A stretch of 64,000 bases of DNA, taken from NCBI GenBank assembly GCA_020633975.1, contig JACKCR010000003.1, positions 62,001 through 126,000 of the forward strand, in the 5' to 3' direction. The notes below the pieces were generated by a model. The model had not been told where the DNA came from, ran no database searches, and saw only the letters and a program-made list of their open reading frames with translations. Of the stretch, positions 28,484-38,300 are shown piece by piece. The DNA comes from Candidatus Eiseniibacteriota bacterium (GTDB taxonomy: Bacteria > Eisenbacteria > RBG-16-71-46 > CAIMUX01). The translations under genes and the position numbers were made by a program. Positions within the stretch are counted from its first letter, which is position 1, and each line of letters opens with the position of its first letter.

Positions 28484-31400
28484 CTATGTTGTCCAGCTGG
28501 CTCGGCGCGCGAGAGAGGTCGCTAAGAGCCCTTTGGCGTCGTGCCTTCTTGCTTCGGCGATGGCTTCATCCAACACAATCATCGCGGAGGATTGGCGGTC
28601 CAGACGAAAGAGGACCTCCGCCTTGTCAATGCGTGACCGGATCCTGTTGTATGGATGGCTGCCCGCCATTCGTTCACGCAGCACGGCCTCCAAGAGAAGC
28701 AGGCTGTGCTCAAGGTCTCCAGCCGCAGATCGACGCAGGAGCAAGGCGGCGGCATGATGCTTCAGCCCAGATACAACGGCAGTCACTTTCCACTGCTGTT
28801 GCTCCAACACCTTCATGAGAGCATCGATCGCCTGTCCGAGGTCATGCTGGGCTTCCGACACCAATGCTCTCACCCGAGCGCCTGTAATGGGGTCCGGAGC
28901 CGCTGTCTCGCCACACGATCCGTCGCCGAAGTACTCGCTGATGAGGTCCCACGACTCCGTGTCTCGCAAGACTTGGACTATGGTACCCATTGCTGTGACG
29001 CGCGGGTGGTCTGGAGTCGGCTGTCGAATCGAACTCCAAAGAACACCAGCGGACTGGATGGCGGCCCGGGAGCTTCCCAGCGTCAGGTACGCGATCGTCT
29101 GCAATGTCATTAGACTGATTGACCGGACCGGGTCGGTCCTGACTTCATGGTGCCCGTGAAGGCCCCGCACCTCCACCAGTACAGCCCGTGGTCCCAGAAT
29201 CGACATCATGATCGATGCTCGGAGCATTCGACTTCGGAGAGCCATCGTTCGGTTTCCAGAGGCCTCGAAGGTCTGGAGCGCGCGGTCGACGAATCCCAAC
29301 GCCGATCGCTGCCTCGTCGTGTGCGCGAGGAGGAGTGCGGAGTTGAAGTACATCTGCGCCTGCACCCCGGAGTTGGGCGCCTCTCTCGCTGCCTCCCGGA
29401 ATGACGCAAACGCTCGCCTCTTGCTGGTAGCGGACCTGAGTATCCCTAGTTGCTGGAGGGAGAGCGCCGCTACGTATGATCCTGAGCCACGCGATCTCTC
29501 ACATGCTCGGAGCGCGTGCGTCATGGCGTCATCGCCGTGGCCCGACACTCTAGCAAGCCGCGCCCGAGTCAACTCGAGCTCCGCCGCCTTTGCGTCGCTC
29601 TCTAGTAGAATCGGCTCCAAGCCCTCGGCCGCCAGGGTCTCTAGGTAACCCGCAGCGCGCCTTGCACCGTGGTATCCGATATCCCGATCCGCCGCCCGTA
29701 GGAGTGCATTCGCCCGCAGCTCCGGATCAGAGTCACTCAGAAGTTCGCCGAGGAACCGCTCTCCAACCTGCCGCGAGTACATCAGAAAGGCAGACACGGC
29801 ATTCAGCTTCAGCCAGGAGGGATCGCAGTCAGTAGACTCGATCGTCCTCTCGATGCGTGCCTTCAGCAGTTCCAGGGTCCACCCGTGGGGTAACTCTTCT
29901 GGATAGGCCAGGAGCTTGGCGAGTTCGCCGAAGCCACCTCGCTCGACCGCCATCGACAGCCCGCTTCGGTATGTCGACCGTTCAATCTCGACCGCGTTCT
30001 CCCGCCGTGCCCGATGGCAGGTCGCAAGCACGGACTCGACAGAAGTCATATCGGGTACGACGTTTCTTAGGAGCCACGCATCGAGTCGTTGTCGCAGCTC
30101 TGCGGAAAGCCCAACGGTAGACAGATGTAGCCGGAGACGAGAGGACTCGATTCGCGCTCGCAGGTCCTGCCCGTCGCCATCCGCTGTCACGACACCGAGT
30201 CCGCTGAGTCGAGAGACCAGATCGGCCGCAGCGCTTCCTCGAGGTCCAAACTCCTCGAGCACCGCAATGGCCACGCTATCCGGAAAGCGCTCATCCAACT
30301 GAGCGAGTAACTCGACCGCCGCCCGCAAGTCAGCGGGGAGTTTCGACAGAATGGACTCCTCGAACGACTCCCCACGCGAGTCCGAGGACGTCCACACACT
30401 CTCGTACGTATCGGTCGCCGGGCGATCGCTGACCTCGTCGTCCGCGGATGAACTTGGCTTGGGCGCGGAGAGTCTCCAACCGTCCTCGCACTCCTCAGTC
30501 TGCTCGAACACTCTCCCAAACACCCCGGCGCAACGCAACAGGTCGCCCTCGGCGTAGTCCGCCGATCGGGCGAGCGCTTCCATGGACTCGTCAGCTCTGC
30601 CCAGGGAGTCGGACAACATCTCGCGAACAGCCCGCGCGGAGAGCGCCGGCAACACGAAGGTCGGCTGAGACGAACTGCGCATGGTCTCGGATGTCGGCAC
30701 ACGTTTCGCGGCGAACCGGCGACGTAGCCACGCAGGAGCTGCGCCCCCGGGCCAGCGTAGGGAGGGAGACGGATCCGAAACCGCGACGAGGACGGAGCCA
30801 CCGGCTTCGCGCGCGTCGTCCAGGAACTGCTCGACTGCGCGCGCACGGACCTTGCGTCGTTCCGATCGCGAGACGTCGAGCGTCCGCATCACGGGTCCTT
30901 TTGTCCGCGCAGCTTCCAAGACACACTCCATGATGAATCGGGTCAGTCCTCTGCCTGGTCGCCCTTGTATCAAGAGGTGTGCCGACTCGGCGTCGCGTGC
31001 GTGTGCGGCGGCGACGACTTGGCCCAAGATCGACGCGCGTTCGTGGAGAATCCCGCCACCGAAGCGAGGCGTCTCGGTCCATGGATCGAGGTCGAACGTT
31101 CTCTCGATCGCGAGGCGTAACGTGCGTGCGTTCGGGAGTCGCTTCGCGGCGGACCGAGCCGAGAGCTGCTGTACGATCGGTCCCCACTTTGCGTCGGTCG
31201 CGACGAACGGGAAGCGCTCCTCGAGCAGCACACCGAGTGAGTAGAGATCCGCTCTCTGATCGACGAACCAACCACGCAAGAGTTCGGGTGCGGTATAGGC
31301 CGGAGTCACCGTCCGATCACTGGTTTCAGCGTCATCCTCGTAGGCCGCGTTGAGGCTCCAGGCGGACGCGAAGTCGAGGAGACGGATGTCGTCAGGCGTC

Positions 31401-31843
31401 ACCCGAGCATCTGCCGGACGCGATTCCAGGAGTCGGGAACTCGCTGTGACCCAGATGTTTGACGGCTTGAGGTCGGCGTGAGCGTAGCCTGCATGGTGAA
31501 GCCGCTCGAGAGCCACGGCGAGGGCGCGGACCCAACTCGGGAGGTCGTCTCGTGAGATCGACGGAATGTGCTTGGGAAGAGGCGCTCCCTCGAGTCGATT
31601 CAGGACCACGGAGAGATGAGCGCCGTCCCAGACTAGGTCGACGACTCGTGGGGCGAGGCCCGGCGGAAGCCCGAGCAACACCCTCGCCTCTCGCAGAGAC
31701 GTCGACCGGACTTGATCGCACTTCCGGACGACGTTTCGTCCGGTTACGCGGTCCTCGCACAGGTCCGTAACTCGGTCCGAAGTGGACGAGAGACGCGACC
31801 GGATCACATAGCGCAGATCAGTGGATGCGGGGTGACTGCCCAT
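28484..31843 (-). CDS. Protein kinase fused to degenerate ATPase and helical repeats
   Basis: 1119-aa cytoplasmic signalling protein. Residues 10-215 form a Ser/Thr kinase-like domain: Lys41 in VVRKC, Glu52, catalytic Asp124 in HADLKPSN and Asp157 in LLDFAS, where DFG is replaced by DFA. The Gly-rich loop is not evident, so activity is likely but not assured. Next (about 255-470) is a STAND/AAA-like ATPase segment whose Walker A reads GRPGRGLT, lacking the usual Lys. The remaining 600 residues are TPR-like alpha-helical repeats. This resembles the PknK-type kinase-ATPase-TPR proteins. ATG 31843 is used although no ribosome site is clear; GTG 31846 and TTG 31864 are alternatives. It heads an operon-like set with the sigma-54 activator. 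Confidence 0.85.
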   Translation of the reverse strand: MGSHPASTDLRYVIRSRLSSTSDRVTDLCEDRVTGRNVVRKCDQVRSTSLREARVLLGLPPGLAPRVVDLVWDGAHLSVVLNRLEGAPLPKHIPSISRDDLPSWVRALAVALERLHHAGYAHADLKPSNIWVTASSRLLESRPADARVTPDDIRLLDFASAWSLNAAYEDDAETSDRTVTPAYTAPELLRGWFVDQRADLYSLGVLLEERFPFVATDAKWGPIVQQLSARSAAKRLPNARTLRLAIERTFDLDPWTETPRFGGGILHERASILGQVVAAAHARDAESAHLLIQGRPGRGLTRFIMECVLEAARTKGPVMRTLDVSRSERRKVRARAVEQFLDDAREAGGSVLVAVSDPSPSLRWPGGAAPAWLRRRFAAKRVPTSETMRSSSQPTFVLPALSARAVREMLSDSLGRADESMEALARSADYAEGDLLRCAGVFGRVFEQTEECEDGWRLSAPKPSSSADDEVSDRPATDTYESVWTSSDSRGESFEESILSKLPADLRAAVELLAQLDERFPDSVAIAVLEEFGPRGSAAADLVSRLSGLGVVTADGDGQDLRARIESSRLRLHLSTVGLSAELRQRLDAWLLRNVVPDMTSVESVLATCHRARRENAVEIERSTYRSGLSMAVERGGFGELAKLLAYPEELPHGWTLELLKARIERTIESTDCDPSWLKLNAVSAFLMYSRQVGERFLGELLSDSDPELRANALLRAADRDIGYHGARRAAGYLETLAAEGLEPILLESDAKAAELELTRARLARVSGHGDDAMTHALRACERSRGSGSYVAALSLQQLGILRSATSKRRAFASFREAAREAPNSGVQAQMYFNSALLLAHTTRQRSALGFVDRALQTFEASGNRTMALRSRMLRASIMMSILGPRAVLVEVRGLHGHHEVRTDPVRSISLMTLQTIAYLTLGSSRAAIQSAGVLWSSIRQPTPDHPRVTAMGTIVQVLRDTESWDLISEYFGDGSCGETAAPDPITGARVRALVSEAQHDLGQAIDALMKVLEQQQWKVTAVVSGLKHHAAALLLRRSAAGDLEHSLLLLEAVLRERMAGSHPYNRIRSRIDKAEVLFRLDRQSSAMIVLDEAIAEARRHDAKGLLATSLARRASWTT

Positions 31844-32116
31844 CACGGGGCGAGGTTGCCACAAACCGCTCGTTGTCGTCCGATTTTGTCCAAGGGGTGG
31901 TCTCCACGCTCGCCTCGTTCACGGATTGACCCGTTCCGAACGAAACCGTTCGCCCGCAGTGGGGCAGGTTCGTTCGCTACGGGAGGAACGGTGGAGCACT
32001 CGCCGGCAAACTCGGCGGTGCCCCTGCGGCCCTCATTCGTATCGAGATGTGGGAAAGGCGCACCGGTATCGGATCCGGCGCGCCTTCGCTCGAACCAGCG
32101 GCCTCGGAGCGATCGA

Positions 32117-33046
32117 CTACTCCCGGAAGCGGCTCTTCACACCACCCCACGAGTTGTCTTCGGTCGGAGTCGGGACGCACGGGTTGGGGTCACATACCTC
32201 CCCTTCCAGGAAGTACCCACCGAGTTCCGACTCACAAGCATCTGACGGGAAGACATAGACACATTCGCCATCTGGAAGACAACAGACGCCAGATTGGTTC
32301 CAGTGACAAGGCTCATCGCAGTTCGTCCCCCAGCCCTGGAACTGGCCGCCCGCATCGAGGCAGTCGGGCTCGTCCAGGATCTGGCAGGACAGATCCTCGA
32401 AGCAGCATCCGCCGGCCAGCGTGTTGGGCGGGCAGGGCAGGTATCCGTCGGTGAAGAAGCCGAACGCGCCGAGGTTCACGATCTCATCGAGAATCGCGGG
32501 GATCGAGTCGTCGGAGAAGCTGGCTCCCTGCGAGGGATGCTCCGTCAGTTGGAGCATCGCGGGAGCCGCGTAATAGTCGTAGGCGGCCGCCCAGTAGAAC
32601 TCGACGAGCGGCGTCAGCTGGGTCTCGACGAACGTGACGGCCGTACCTTCTCCGGGCGCGGGCCAGTCCGCGGTCGCGAGTTCGAAGTCTCCGCAGGAGC
32701 CGAATCCGACGATCGAGACGCGGGTATCGTCGTAGTCCCATCCAAACGTAACGCCAGTTACACGAGGGCTGGTCATCTCGTTGAAGGCACCGAGGACGGC
32801 GAGCACGATCGGCTCTGGCGAATCCGTCCGGGTGACCGCATCGGAGCAATGATCGAGCCCGATCGCTCCACAGTAGCTCTCTTCGTCGGTCGTAAACACC
32901 ACCCCTGGTGCCGCGGCAAGGACGAGAGCCCCACCTGCGTTCGGTCCGTCCGGCCCGGGGAACCCGGCCTGGGCGGTGGACGCGGCGAGTCCGAGCGCGG
33001 CGGCTAGCGATGGAACCAGGACTGCATTCACAGTAGCGCGAGTCAT
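32117..33046 (-). CDS. Secreted Cys-repeat protein with WGxVKxxFR tail (copy 2)
   Basis: 309-aa paralogue of the gene at 10816-11718. The N-terminal domain aligns throughout (TDEESYCGAIGLDHCSD, GSCGDFEL, YWAAAYDYY, ASFSDDSIPAILD, GAFGFFTDG). Two cysteine-rich repeats follow (GGCCFEDLSCQILDEPDCLD and GVCCLPDGECVYVFPSDACE), and the chain ends NSWGGVKSRFRE. ATG 33046 has GGAGG upstream and a signal peptide (LVPSLAAALGLAASTAQA). Function is unknown; conserved cysteines and acidic loops in the shared domain suggest an extracellular disulfide-stabilised fold. Confidence 0.82.
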   Translation of the reverse strand: MTRATVNAVLVPSLAAALGLAASTAQAGFPGPDGPNAGGALVLAAAPGVVFTTDEESYCGAIGLDHCSDAVTRTDSPEPIVLAVLGAFNEMTSPRVTGVTFGWDYDDTRVSIVGFGSCGDFELATADWPAPGEGTAVTFVETQLTPLVEFYWAAAYDYYAAPAMLQLTEHPSQGASFSDDSIPAILDEIVNLGAFGFFTDGYLPCPPNTLAGGCCFEDLSCQILDEPDCLDAGGQFQGWGTNCDEPCHWNQSGVCCLPDGECVYVFPSDACESELGGYFLEGEVCDPNPCVPTPTEDNSWGGVKSRFRE

Positions 33047-33190
33047 CAAGGCCTCCGTCTCCCCGGCAGAGAACCCGATCGTCGGCTAGGCGCAAGGCGA
33101 ACCGGCCCTACGCGGTGGAAGCACATACAGAGCGACCAACCCGATTCGGTCGCGGAGAGGTGTCATCAGTATAGGAGAGGGCGGCTCTCT

Positions 33191-33235
33191 GGGGGTACCC
33201 CCACATTCGCAGGGGCGCCGGCTGACCAGCGCCCC
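33191..33235 (-). terminator. Paired hairpins after propeller gene
   Basis: GGGGCGC (33212-33218) pairs with GCGCCCC (33229-33235) just beyond the stop at 33247, and the perfect palindrome TGGGGGTACCCCCA follows at about 33190-33203. Together they should end the transcript of the 543-aa surface protein gene. No T-run is present. Confidence 0.55.
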
Positions 33236-33246
33236 CGGTGGACGCA

Positions 33247-34878
33247 CTACCTGACCAGGACGAGCCTCTCGCCCATCGCATCCTCACCCTCGAGCCGGAG
33301 CCAGTAGACGCCGGCGGGTACGGAAACGCCGCGGTCGTTCAGTCCGTCCCAGCGGACAGCGCGCGCTCCGGACTCGACCGGCAGGGCGCGGACGATCCGA
33401 CCATCCGAAGAGACGACCTGGAGCACGCTCGGTTCCACGGGAGCGCTGAACGCGATCGTGCCGCCGGCTCGGAACGGATTCGGGGCGATCGAGAGGTCGA
33501 TGGGACTCGTCAGCGCCGGTTCCGGAACACCCGTGGTCCCCATGAGATGGATCGAGAAGAGGTCTCCTCCTCGACCGGTCGTGTTCGCGTGTACGTGCTT
33601 CGCGCACGCCGCGATCCGCACGCCGTCCGTCGCTTCGCGGATGTCGATCCCGAAGATCGATCCGGGAGTGTCGACGGTGAGGAGCGGAGTCGAATCCGTC
33701 CGGCCGAACACGTGGATCTCGGGATTCGAGTTGCCGGTATCGCCCCACGAGCCAACGGCGAGATAGTTCCCATCCGACGTGAGCTCTACCCACTGAGGTT
33801 GATCCTGATCCGTTCCCGTTCCCGCTGAATAGAGGTAGGTCCAGATCGGAGTCGACGAGGACGGGTCGAAGAGCTGAACGCGGTTCTGCAGATAGTCGCT
33901 TCGGTACCATCCGACGGCGAGCGTGCCATCATCGGAAGAGAGATCGCAGCTCCCGACTCGGAACCCTCCGCCGGCCTGCGTCCAAGCGATGGCATACGCT
34001 GCGCCATCCCACTGACGGACCGTGAGCGACGACCAACCGTAGGCGAGCGTGTTGCCGTCGCCGGAGATCGTGATCGGATCCGCCGTCGCGCCCATGCTGC
34101 CGCTCCACCTGATGGAACCGGAGTCCGTGTCGACGACGTACGCAGTCGCGAGGCCGATGAATGCGACGTACTGACCCGTCGCGCTGATACTGACGTTCCG
34201 GGCAAAGGTGCCGGCCGCACCGTCGACCGTGCCTAGCAGCGTCCCCGACGCAGAATCGAAGTAGTAGAGGCGCGCCAGGATCGAAGGCTGAGTCGTGACC
34301 ACGAGTGCCACGATCGATCCATCGTCCGAGACGGCGACGGTCCGATACCCGGCCGGATCGACCGACGCCACGGGGAACGACCAATCCGGCGTCGACGAAC
34401 CCGAGTGCCACTTGTAGAGGGTGAGACCGGTTCCCACACGATCGACTCCTGCGATGACGTCGGCGTCTTGCGCGGCCGCGACCTCGAAGTCCGTGCCTGC
34501 GTAGGTCCAGTCGGGAACACCGGCTCCGTCGAGTGGCGTCAATTCAGCGCGGCGAGGATCGTTCAGCCATGTGCCGGCCGTGAGACGCCCGGTCGGGCCG
34601 ACGATCGCGGTCGATGTGTAGATCGCGTCGGTGACGTTCGTCTGCCACACCACCTCACTCGTACCTCTCGTGCTGAGACGCGACGTGTCCTGATTCGGCA
34701 GCCATTGGCTTTGTGCTTCGGCGGAAGCTACGCGTTCCAAGACGAGGGTGGTTCCCGAGTCCGTATCGACGAGTCGAGTCCGTTCGGTGGCGAGGTCTGC
34801 GCTCCGCGCGAGAGACGTCCCGGAGCAGAGCAGTACGGCGAGGGCGGATGCGGTGATCGAGGCGTAGGACTTCAGCAA
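33247..34878 (-). CDS. Secreted beta-propeller protein with FlgD-like tail
   Basis: 543-aa exported protein. I chose TTG at 34878, with AGGAGG 7 bases upstream, giving a signal peptide (SYASITASALAVLLCSGTSLA); the next codon, CTG, is an alternative. Residues 90-420 are WD40/PQQ-like blades (AVSDDGSIVALVVTT, SISATGQYVAFIG, TISGDGNTLAYGW, LSSDDGTLAVGW, ELTSDGNYLAVGSW), about seven in number. From about 455 there is a FlgD-type domain (IAPNPFRAGGTIAFSA ... PAGVYWLRLEG) ending RLVLVR. Probably surface-displayed. It is divergent from the large NHL/cohesin gene. Confidence 0.83.
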   Translation of the reverse strand: MLKSYASITASALAVLLCSGTSLARSADLATERTRLVDTDSGTTLVLERVASAEAQSQWLPNQDTSRLSTRGTSEVVWQTNVTDAIYTSTAIVGPTGRLTAGTWLNDPRRAELTPLDGAGVPDWTYAGTDFEVAAAQDADVIAGVDRVGTGLTLYKWHSGSSTPDWSFPVASVDPAGYRTVAVSDDGSIVALVVTTQPSILARLYYFDSASGTLLGTVDGAAGTFARNVSISATGQYVAFIGLATAYVVDTDSGSIRWSGSMGATADPITISGDGNTLAYGWSSLTVRQWDGAAYAIAWTQAGGGFRVGSCDLSSDDGTLAVGWYRSDYLQNRVQLFDPSSSTPIWTYLYSAGTGTDQDQPQWVELTSDGNYLAVGSWGDTGNSNPEIHVFGRTDSTPLLTVDTPGSIFGIDIREATDGVRIAACAKHVHANTTGRGGDLFSIHLMGTTGVPEPALTSPIDLSIAPNPFRAGGTIAFSAPVEPSVLQVVSSDGRIVRALPVESGARAVRWDGLNDRGVSVPAGVYWLRLEGEDAMGERLVLVR

Positions 34879-35347
34879 GGTGGGCCTCCTATCTGTGGGG
34901 CAACTCGAGACTCGGTGGAGAGCGAGTGCTTTTGGCGAGCGCAACGAGGATAGCGCTGCGCTCCCTGTCGGTCACGCTGCATCGGCCGTCGAACTAGCCC
35001 GGACGGTTTCCCGCCGGAGCCGGCTACGTTTCGTCCCCCTGGTAGGCCGGAAGCCCGCCACCTCGCACGCGCAGGTGACCGACGTGGCGCGACATCCAAG
35101 GTTTTCTCCAATCGTTCGGGGATCGGCAAATCTTGCCGCCCGTTGCACTTCGTGCCGGGTGGGACTCGGATGGTGACGGCTGGGGCCTCGGGAGACGCGG
35201 CGTTGGCACTCCAACTGCTTGCCTGAACGGGGGGATACCGGCAAACGCAGGCGACACCGGGTTCGGTCGGAGTCCGTAGAACTGGCAAGCCGGTAGGAGC
35301 GTCAGCGGAGAATGTGCGAGCGCAGGAAGCGCGGGAGGCACCGTCGC
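34879..35347. other. 469-bp divergent intergenic region
   Basis: No gene is supported. It must contain promoters for the two divergent surface-protein genes. A small perfect hairpin, CGGCAA-ATC-TTGCCG, lies near 35125-35139, and the GGGAGG ribosome site of the right-hand gene lies just before 35340. I see no recognisable riboswitch or operator. Long minus-strand frames here are shadows. Confidence 0.55.
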
Positions 35348-38300
35348 GTGTCTGAACCAAGGATGACCAGACGATCGAGCCCGAGGTCGCACTCGACCCG
35401 GATGACGACATCGCTGTCAGCAGCCATCGTCGCGGTGCTCACGACAGCCGGGTTGGCAGTCACGCCGAGCGTGGCTCGAGCAGAACTCCAGTACGACGCC
35501 ATCCTGGAGTGGAGCGGTCCCTACTTCCGAGCCATCCGCGCGCCCCAGGACCAGGCCACGGACACACCGGTCCTCGACGTTGCATTCCTCACTCCGTACT
35601 CCGTCGCGGCTCGCGAGCACGATGACCGGGACGTCGTCTACGTTCTCGACTCAGGCAACCGCCGCGTGCAGGCGTTCGAGGTGAACGCGACCTTCGAGTA
35701 TCTCGTCACCGCGGACCTCTCGTACCGCTCCTCCGGGTCCTCGCAGTCTGCGGAGTGGAGTGGAGACGAGATCCGAGTTCCAGGATGGGCGCTGGTCGCG
35801 ACCGAATGGATCGTGCCGCGCTCCGAAGAAGTAGTGATCGATGGGGTGACCTGGAGTTGGGTTTCGGATCTCTCGGGACACGACGCGAGCGACCAGGTCT
35901 ACACCATCGACTACGACGCTGCGGCCATGGCGCCACGCATCCTCTTCCCAGCCGAGTCTCTCAGTGCCACCTCGTCGTTCCGCGTCACCTACCTCGTCTC
36001 CGACAACCAGACGGGCGCCGCCGACGCATACGGAATCGGCGAAGTCGACTACGGCATCGGAGAGGGCGCGAGCCCGGTGCTCGCGGAGATCGATGGAACA
36101 TCCGGTGGCCCGGTGAGCTTCCAGTCCCTTCGTGGACTGGGGCTCATCCGAAACGAAGTGGACTCCACGTCCGACGACCTCTTCCTCGTCGACAATGCCG
36201 ATGACTCGGGCGGACTCGACGAATCACTCGTGCAGTACACGGTTCAATCCGACGGAACCGTGACGTTCGTCGAGGCCTTCAGCGATTCCTTGGTCGGTCC
36301 GTACGATGTCGCGGCGGCACGTTCTGGAGCATCGTCCGTATCGACGGTCTCGGTCTCCTCGGACTCGGGACTCTTCGACCAGTCCAGCGCAGCGATCGTC
36401 GATGCGAACCAGGTGACCGGACACACCTACTCCGTCACGATTGCAGGCTCCGATGCGTATGTCGAGGATCTCACTACCGGAAGGACGATCCTTGCGCAGG
36501 ATCTGATCAGCGTGATCGCCGACCCCTTCTACCTCATTCCCGGAGTCGAACTCCGTACTCAGGTTCCGACGGGATCGACCACGATCACGACGACACGAGC
36601 CAGGCCTAAGCGATACCTCTTCGTCGCCGAGACGGACGCAGATCGGGTCACGGTCATCTCCGCCGCAGATGGCGCGACGTTCGCGGGCGACTGGCTTCCG
36701 CTGGATGCACGAAGCGTCATCACCCAACCCGGAATCCTCCTCGGCGGCGCGCAGGACGTCGACTACTCGGAGACGACTCCCGCCTCGGTTCCGGCGAACT
36801 GGAGCCACTTCACCGCCGCAACGCCGGTTGCGGATGGATCACTCGACACGATCGAGTTCGCCGTCGACGGCACCTGGTCCCGGGTCGATGCGCTGGGAGG
36901 CTCTGGCCCTACGGACAAGGTCTATACGCTGAACACAGAGACTGGCCGGCTCCGCTTCGGGGACGGAACGAACGGTGCACTCCCACCGGCTTCCGAGGAG
37001 TTCACGTACACCTATTCCGTCACGCCCGTCGTCCTGCGCTATGGCAGCAACGGCACGGGCGACGGAGAGTTCAACGGCCCCAAGGGAATCGGCGCGCGTT
37101 GGAACGGAACCGTGGGCGGATACGACGTCTACGTCGCGGACACCGGGAACAACCGGATCCAGAAGCTGCGGTTCTACGGCGAAGATGCCGCCCTCGGACT
37201 CGCAGCGCGGATGGAGTTCGTCACGGAGTGGAACTACGCGGAGTCCGTGTCGGATACGCTCATCGCCCCAACGGACGTGGTCGTGCGTGCAGACGCGGAG
37301 AGTCCGGCCAACGTCTGGGTCGCTGTCGCGGATACCGGTAACGATCGATTCGTCCTCTACGAGGACGTCGCTGCAGGAACCGTCGGCGACTCCGCGGACC
37401 CACCGACGTACGAGCTCACGTTGGGCTCTACTGGCTCCGTCCTCGGTTCGTACCAGAATCCGGTCTCGGCCGAGCTCCTGACCAACGGAACGGCTCTGGA
37501 CCTCTATGCGGTCGACGCCTCCCGCGGAATCGTCGCCAAGTACGAGAAGGCTCCCGATCCGACCGTGTCCGTGACTTGGGACACCGCGGAATGCTACGGG
37601 CCCCACGCCACCTATACGTTCGCCTTCGCCACCGTGAATCCGCCCGTAGACGGCTGGGTCGATTTCTACTTCGACACCGCCTCTTCCTTCAATGAAGGCA
37701 CTGCAGACTTGGCGATCACCGCGGAAACCGTCGGTGTGGACGACGGCACGGCATCCTGGGTGTTCGAGGACACCCCGAGCGGAGCGCCGTCCGCGGGCAC
37801 CTACTACCTCTACGCCGTCATGCGCGATAGCGGCGGAGAGATCATCGACATCGACCAGACGACGCAGGAGGAGGCGCTCTGCATCGACGCCACACTCGTC
37901 CCCACCCTCTCCGTGGGAGATGCGATCGACAGTGATGCCACCATCTACCTCCAGGACGGCTCCCTGAGTGCCGTCGAGCTCTTCGTCTCGAACCCCGACA
38001 GCGTCGTCGCCGTGGGATATGAAGCGACGTTCGACCCGACCGTGATCGAGGTCGTCGGGATCATTCAAGGAACTGCTTGGGACGGGACTGGCGCCACCTC
38101 GGTGATCTTCGAGCAGCGCTACGACAACATTCTCGGAACGTTCTCCGTCAGCTCGTCCGGCGTCGATACGCCGATCGGCCTCACCGGCGCCGGGCCGTAC
38201 TCCATCGCCACGATCCTGGTTCGCCCACGCTCCGGTCAACTCGACCTGATCACCCGGTTCGTCGACAGCACGATCCAACTCAAGGCCAGCGGAACGAGCA

